From: Enchytraeus crypticus
Lineage: Eukaryota > Annelida > Clitellata > Enchytraeida > Enchytraeidae
Length of the DNA stretch: 64,000 nucleotides
Direction of reading: 5' to 3'
NCBI GenBank assembly: GCA_905160935.1
Contig: CAJHZI010000656.1
Span: 955,001 to 1,019,000 of the forward strand
Under the pieces are notes generated by a model. It was not told the origin of the DNA and did not search any database. It was given only the letters and a program-made list of their open reading frames with translations. This document shows, piece by piece, positions 53,879-62,500 of the stretch. Made by a program: the position numbers and the translations under genes. The number at the start of each line of letters is the position of its first letter. Position 1 is the first letter of the stretch.

Positions 53879-56800
53879 TATATATATATATATATATATA
53901 TATATAGCTATCGCTTAATTTGATTCTAGTCGCTACAATTATTGTGGCAATATACCACCAGGCTAATTTTTGACTTTCACTTTTCATTCAGCTCTACTGT
54001 GGTATTTAGCATAGAGCGGCGCTTATAAATATACTTATTATATACATGTATATGCATATATATATATATATATATATATACAGTATATATATATATACAT
54101 ACATATATACAGTACACACATGCATATATATACATTAAACACAATAGTTACATATACATATAAATATTTTTAATTATTTCAATTATGTAATTGTGATCAT
54201 TTATCTTTGTACAACGTATTATTCAAAAATAGCACGAAAGTTCGAAACTCGGCGCACTTGGCTTAGCTGCGAGTCAAAAACAAAGCAGAACTATGTCAGG
54301 TGCGGTTAGTACATAGATGGGTGATTATTATGGAAGAGATCGAGTATTTACAGCTTTGAAAAATTATTCAGAATGTTGGAAGGTTATTCGTAAATCCGTA
54401 CCGGTTGTAATCAGTGCGTTATCAAGGCAACGATTCTTATTAACCGGAGTGTGGAAGGAGGCAGTAACAAAAAGCTACAAAATGAGAAACTAAACAAGGA
54501 AACTCTGCTAAACATGTTGTCACATGTACAACCATACGAATAGAAATCAAAGAAATGTATTAACGTTACCGTTAGCACGGACACAGCGTTGACCAGGCTG
54601 GGAGGGGTCACCGGTAAAACCGCTGTCACAGCTACACAATTATTCATATAATAAGAATATTCACATATTATTCACGTATTATTCATATATTATATATTCA
54701 TATGACTAATATATTATTCACTTCAATCATGATTTCATAAGAATTCTAAATTAGTTACAATATATCCTGCCATATTATATTTGAATCTGTGATATTTAAA
54801 GTACTTAACGTAGTTATTTACTTTCAACATTACTTGAAAACTAATTAAGTTAAAGCTAAAAGTGATTTTAACACTCAATTTGCTTATCAAATGGTATCAA
54901 TGACGGACGAGCATTAGATTGAATTAACACTTGTACAAATTTATGTTTAGAAATTACTAAATGTATTCAGTGATTTCATCGGTTGCTTAACTCACCGTAA
55001 GGATTAAGTATCTGTTTCCAAATACTAGTTATACAGTCATTCATTCGTAAGCCTACTGTCAAGCACTCATACCGGTCATACACTGGTAATTTCATATCTC
55101 ATACTAGTCATGCGATCATGAACTCATACCGGTCACATCTTCGGCCTGTGTAGCCTGCTTCACAGCGATCGCATGTGGGTTGTCCATCTGAATCCAAGAA
55201 ACAGGTCGGCGAGAATCTGCATAATAGGCAATCAATCTCCCAGAATGTTGAAAGCGACAGAGCCAAGCATACAATTTCATTCTTCTTTCGTTTAATATGA
55301 ACATGACATGTTGCTATCATAATCTGAAATCGATAATTTGTCAACAAAGCGTCTACACGTTTCTTAGAAGATGTCCTGATATTATTATTTGTACAATTTA
55401 TCAGTTTTTAACCGTTCGAATTCCCGCTATTACCCTTCTTTGTAAATTCGTTTAGCCTAACTGAAATTCTAAATCTTGTCCATATTTCTAAAGAATTCAA
55501 TATACTAACAACAGTCCCAAAAGTTTTTACAATCTTTTACGGTTAAGGCGGAGGTTTAACTCTAAAATTATATTGCATATCTCCAGCCTCATGACCTGCT
55601 GAGACGACAAATATTATATGAAATTGTTCGAATATACGTATTTATGATTGACATTGGCCTAGTGCGGCTCAAACTGACTGCAGTATTTCATTGAAGGCTT
55701 CGTTGTAACGTATATCAATTTCTGATACTAATTTAGGTCGTGTTAAATGTTAATATTATACGGCATTCTGTCTCCGAAAGATAAATGTTCAAGCACAAAT
55801 ATTACGATGAGAAAAATATTCGATAAACATAAACATCAAGTCCATTATTCACTCCTTAGGCTGGGACTTGTAACTCATGAAATAGGCTGCTTGACCGCAG
55901 TGCCGTTCAATTTGCACTCGCTTAATCATATCATCTATGCATAAGATTAACTAATAAATGCCTATACGTATGTTGATATGAAGAGAAAGGCAGCGGACAG
56001 AAATTAAGCCTATGTGGAGGAGTTATTTGAAATGGACTAGTACATTAGAAGATACAGTAGAAGAAGACACTAGAAGAAGAAGTAATCTTAACACATAATT
56101 TTTCATTCTAATCATTGCCTCTCAAAGCAACATTATGCTGAGTCGGTGGTTTGTTGGCAAGTTTTTCGACGGCAGATCAGTCTAGGTGCAGAGTTCAAAT
56201 CCAGTGCTCTGCCCGTCACTGACATTATATTCGAGCACGAGACGAACATTAAACGTGGCTTTATCCTTTAAAATAGTTTTTGCAAATGTTGCGGTTGAGT
56301 CACGATATAAAACATTAAAACACATTAACGATACTTTGCATTACTCATATAGTATCTTTTCATGATGTAACTTATTTAAGAGAAATACATGTATGTTTAT
56401 ATTTTGTGACCCTCTGTTGATCTACGTTAATATGTTAGATTTTCATTTGCTGTGTTGTCTATTTTCTGCACACTGATGATCTTTAATGTGCAATTCATCC
56501 GCTTATCTCTTTATTATTATGTCTTTAGAATTAGGAGAATTATTCTCTGAGCAAAATATACGTGATGGTTACTTCATTACATAATTATGACATCAAAAGA
56601 GACCATAAACCTTCCTTTCATAATCGTTTAATCTTACAGGGGAATAAGTAAATTCAAAAGCGCAAATTTTCAGATTTTTACTTAATATTACTAACAGATG
56701 AAGCTGATGATTATGATGATTATATACCATTTTAACCTACTCATTCTCGATTCATACCTGGATCACAAATTTTAATTCAGTTACAACTCAACCGTTAGCG

Positions 56801-59487
56801 TTTTTAGCCACGGTCATAAAATGGAAGTTCTTATACTCACTGATTATCACGTGACGTCAATGGGCAGGGACACAACTGACAAGCATCTGCTCTCCCTGAC
56901 AATGGGTTGCCATAGAAACCGTCTACACATTTCTCACAGTTATCGCCAAAAGTGTTGTGCTCACAGTTCTGAAAATATCAGAAGAATGAGCATTATTTTC
57001 AGAAATAAATTGAACTTTAACGACATTGCGAGTGATATTAACAGCTGCATAAAACGGTTAAGAGGAGTTGTTCGACAGATCTTAAATTAATTCATAATTT
57101 ATAGTAGGCCTATTAGTCACAAAACTGAGCAATTTACCCACATGTGTCCCCAACAAATCGTAATGTTTCCAGATTAATTTAAAAGCCAGAAAGGATGCAA
57201 TTTGAAAATCTGGGAAAGATGCATAGAAACTTGTAATGGCTCTTTTGCTGACAAAAACCTTCAGCAGCTGTTTTGGTTGTAGAACACATCAATCGATAAA
57301 ATGTTATTAAGATATTCTGATACATCTTTCTTTTATGAATTGAGCAATGCACCAAAACTTGTATTAAATTAATGCAATTAAAAAAAATGAAATAAACTTG
57401 TTATAGAATAGTAAGATAACTGACCAAGCACTGTCCAGTCAGCGGATGACAGTCAGAGGAGTGACCATTACACTGACACCTCTGTTGAGTGGATATACAG
57501 GATCCCAGGAATGGACCACGTGACCTGTCACGTGTGAATCCTTCATCACATGACTACAGTGAATACAATCGTCCAACAATATTATTTAGGCCTACTATTT
57601 GAGGTTAAGAGTATTTCATAGCTTGCTGTTTTTAAATAACTAATTCTATTTAATTATATTTATTCGATATATTTTTTAAAATAGCATTTTAATTGTTAAA
57701 TAACAAATTAGTGTGATTTATTTGTAGCCCCTTCTAATGAGACAAGTGTTCCTTGCTACTTTCAACTAATCTGGAATTTCTCTCCTTTCTATCTGTATCT
57801 GTATCTCTATCTCTATCTCAAGCTTTATATCTCTCTTTTTCACTCTCAATAACTTTCTCTCTATCTCTCTCTTTCACAAACACTCACTGTCTCTCTCACT
57901 CCCTCTCTCTCTGATATATTGCCAAATGATTGTAAGCTTTAACTATTTTTTGATTTAATATTATCTAAAAGAGAATAACTTTAATAATAATTTTATGTCA
58001 CCTCACAGGAGAGACCCCTGTATCCGGGCGGACAGTTGCATTTTTCCACAGCCAGGGCGCGTTCCCCACCTCCCCAAGCTAACCAGCGCTGTGGTTCAGC
58101 CGTATCCAAACGCACATCCATCAGTCTGATGATTTGATTCATTTATTTAAACAAACATAATCTGGTTAAAATAGATAGATAAATTAATTGAACAATCGTA
58201 AAATTAATAAGAAGTAGCTAAATATCGCTTGACGCGATACTAGATTGAAAATTAATATAAATATTCATTCACAAAATTGATTTTAAAACCCGATTAAATT
58301 ATTTAAGCAATTCACTTTTCTAATTAAATTGCTTATTCAATCAACATAGTCCGTCTATCCGGCAAAAATTTCTATTCAATTAAGAGACAACATAAGAGCA
58401 ATTAGATAGAAGATGCAAGTAATATAGAAAAAAATTGGTTACAATAACACTGAAATATTAAACGAACGTAAAATAGCAGAAACACGATCATTCTAAAAGG
58501 AAAATACTTGTAAATTCTTCTTCAATATCGTCTCTCACGTGCACTTCATTCCACCGATGCCAATCTTCTCTCTGTTTCAAATATTCTCACATCATTGGGA
58601 AGAAGTTCACTTTCTTGCGCACCTTTCTTAAGCACCTAAAATCTGCAACTCTTTACCTGCTAATCTTCGCTCTTGTTTTTCTCTTTTTACTTTCTCTAGC
58701 AAGCTTAAGACTTGCGTTTTCCCATTGTAGATATAATCAATCTACCCTGACCATTTTTGATCACCGGACCGGCTCTCGTTTAGGATCTTACTTCTCTTCA
58801 GTACATTTCTTTTGCAGATTGGTCTGGGTGAATTAATCTGTAATGATGTGTGCTGTTCGGAAGTCTCTGAGATCATCCCTGGATGAGGAAACAGACGTTA
58901 AACCTTTATTATTATTATTATTATAATTTTTTTAAATGCCCTGGGCTGTAAAGGGCCCTGTGCTAAAAAAAGATAATAGAGGCTTTATTTAATTAAAGGT
59001 TTTAAAAAGAAGCGATTAAAATAATTCCTCTACACTCTGTCTGGGAAGCCGCATTAGCCAAAGTGCCACTGAAACAGACTGCATTGAATCGCTAGAGAGC
59101 AATAGGCAGTCGCTGCCAAAGAAAAGTTTTTTCGCGCTTCTCACCAGTAATGGCGCTGGTTATTATAATAATAATAATTGTTATTATTATTATTAGAGAA
59201 TTAAAGAGATATAGTAAATTTAAAGTTCATACGCAGTCTCCTCGACTTCACGGGAATATTTTGCTTTAATCATAATGTATTCTACATCAGCCAACAACAT
59301 AAGCACATCCTCTCTGGATGCCGGCCCACTGTCTGATCTTCTCCAGCTTTGCTACAATCAATTAATCAATCAATTTATCAGCCACGAGGGGATGACTTTT
59401 GCTAAAGTATGTAATGCGTAGAAAGAAGAATTCATTGGAAATGAATTAGAGGCCGATCGAGACATGAAATGATAGATGATTTAATAG

Positions 59488-59530
<43 letters not shown>

Positions 59531-62500
59531 GATAAAGCAAAGCTGGTAAAGCTAATGCTAACATCTGTTTCCTCAATCGAAAGCGAAATATGGAAGATGA
59601 AAAAAGAAGGTTGAAGATAAAATTGGTTGGAAGAGATGTATGCTTTGAACCTGCGGTTAGGCAGAGAGCTTGAGAAGAAGAAAAATTAACTGATTGAAAA
59701 GCATGTACTAACGCTATTGTGTTGCGTCAACCAATCCGTTTTGATGTCTTATCTCAAACAATTTAATTTTCTGAAAAATATTGATTACTAAAAATATAAA
59801 TCAATCTTTTACCTTGCTTAGGAGAACTACAATGAATAAAGCCTACATGTATATTATGTATGTATATAATATAGATATTAATGGTTAAATATACGTTTCA
59901 AAAAGATTTGAATGAAAAAGGTACATTTTTTATTCCGTATAGGCTATAGTTACACACATGACAACCGCATGTGCTTACAAAGTTTCCTTTCTTGGTTGCA
60001 GTGTTTGAAGATTTCGTTATTTCCTCCTTTCCTCTCCATGATTATCAGTAACCGTTGCCTTTTGTTGTCGTATCGATTGCAGCCGGCGCGGATTTAAGAA
60101 TAATCTTCCAATACCCTCGGGAATTTTTTTAGCTAAAGCTGTCAACACTAGGTCTACCAAAGTGGTCGCCCGCAAAGTATTAACCGCGATCAACGTGGCT
60201 TTACTTCGTTCATGACGCGCAGCTTCTCCGAGCGGTTGTAAACCGAGTGCGCTAAATTCCCTTCCACATGTGGATAATACCTTTTGAGTGTCCACCTTTT
60301 ACTTAAAATTTTTTATTATAAATATCATATGTAACTTTAGCAGCATTTGTATTTATTTCACTGTAACATAAACACTTATAGCACAAAATGAAGTGTTAAC
60401 CTAAATGTGATATTTTGATAGAATTTTAAAAGCCTGCTTATTATAATCGCAGATCAGCCGTTCACTACTTCAGTAGCTTTTATAACTCTGGCTAGATAAT
60501 AGAGCCTTTAGAGCAGTGGTTATAGGTATGCATAGAGTAACATGAAGTAGTGTAATAGTGTGGGTTCAACTCCTGCTAAAGCCGACGTCAATTTAGTTCA
60601 ATTTTATTGATTTGATATTTAGCCCGTCAATTGACGGACTTCGCCGCTAGTTAATTAATAATTCAATAGGAGTTTAGAAATCCGTAATTTCAACTATGAG
60701 TGTCGTTGGTGTACACATTATATGCAGTCATTTTCAAATATACTATCTCCAAAGCACACTACTGATGAAAATGTATTACGATGATATAAAATTTGAGATA
60801 CAAATCCAAACGTGACAATTTATACATTTTTCTTATATGTATACAAACGGTTCAAGAGCTGACCTAATGTAAGAGTATCTGACACTACAACTGACCTCGT
60901 GCAGGAGAATCTGTATTGGAGTTGGTCTGCCAGCAGGAATGCTCGGTATTCTGTTATACTCATATTGTAAACTAATTCCATTGCCCTGATAAATACAAGA
61001 AAACTAAGTCAATACAGTGTCATTTGGAATATATTCAGAGTTGTTTCTAAAAATATTAAGACTCGAATATAAAACAACATCAACAACAACACAATTAGAG
61101 TGCTACCGTTGTCCACGACAGCACTAAGCATATAGAACATTCGATAGAGATTGACAGTTAATAAATATGTTAAAAATTAAAATTCGAGGTTGGATGGAAC
61201 ATATTATAAGGGAAATGGGTTGCTGAGAGATAATAGAAGGAAGAATGTAAGAGAAAATTTATTGAGGCAGACCGAAACATAAGATATGATTAGATAAATT
61301 CGAAAATACATGGGAAAAGGAAGATTTATGAGAGAATGCGCTGGAAGAGTTATATGGCATGGACCAGCATTAAGAGAGAGAGAGAGAGAAATATAGTAAT
61401 ACTTATAGCTCTAGTTGTAATTATACGTTTTAAGCTATCTATTTGATCTTTCAAGCATGTTGTTCTGCAGATGTGGATTGTTCAGAAACTACTATTCGGA
61501 AGTTTTCTTTTGAATCACATCAGACAGTAATAACTATGATCGCTAAATCGCTTTCGCTAATGATGATGACAGTTCTACGAAAAATCAAATACTCTTAATT
61601 AAGTCATGTTGTTAATATCACGTCCAAAAGCAGCTAGATTGATAGAGCACAAAAATTTAAGTAGAAAGTATGCATATTGATGTACATTCAAAACTGACAT
61701 GTGGATAATTGAAACTAGATTAATGAAACGGCATTAAGCTTTATATTGTCTGCAGGGCATCATTGTAGCAACTGTACGACACTTACTCCGATGAGAGCTT
61801 GAGGATAATCTGTGGGTCGTGGATCCACACCAGGTCGATGCTGCACGGTGTAGTTCAGATATCCGCCGTAACTAGCCAACTTCCAAAGAATCAATTAATA
61901 ATGTAATACATTATAATATATTAATGTAATAATAAATAATTTTAATACATTATAATGCATATTGTTGCATTTACTGTATCTTATTCCTGCCATCTGAAGT
62001 TACCGAAAACATAAATTTTTTTAATTATATTGCTGATTGTTAATAAAGTTACGTCCAAGCAATAATTATATATACAATTTGCGATATTTATTACTTCATT
62101 ATGTTTTGTCAGTACTGGCAGACGGACAGATTGCATATTGCTCCAATTATTTTATAAATAATTTGTTAAAGAGCTATCCGAGTTGAATATAATAATGCAG
62201 GGGAATTTTCTCCTCATGGATTTTAAAATGGTTAAACGTAAATTCAATGTTTAAAAAAATATAATTTTTGCGCCACATTAACAAACTCTCGTAACGAACA
62301 GCTTTGACATTTTCACGAATATGAACTCAATCGAGCAACTGAGCTCCGTTCATCAGTTTTGTTTTCGAGTAAAACTACTGGCTAGTTTAACTTCTCTTAC
62401 ATACATAACGAATATTTCAATAAAAGCTATTTCTCGAACTTTTACTGATGACTAAACGATCGCTCAGCCAGTGCTTTGACCGAAGACAAATAGAAAATCG

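Noticed and set aside
60017-60295. 92-residue protein on the minus strand
   Set aside because: Coincides with a 5S-related SINE copy; a similar frame in copy 1 (51232-51438) reflects the shared repeat body, not a gene.
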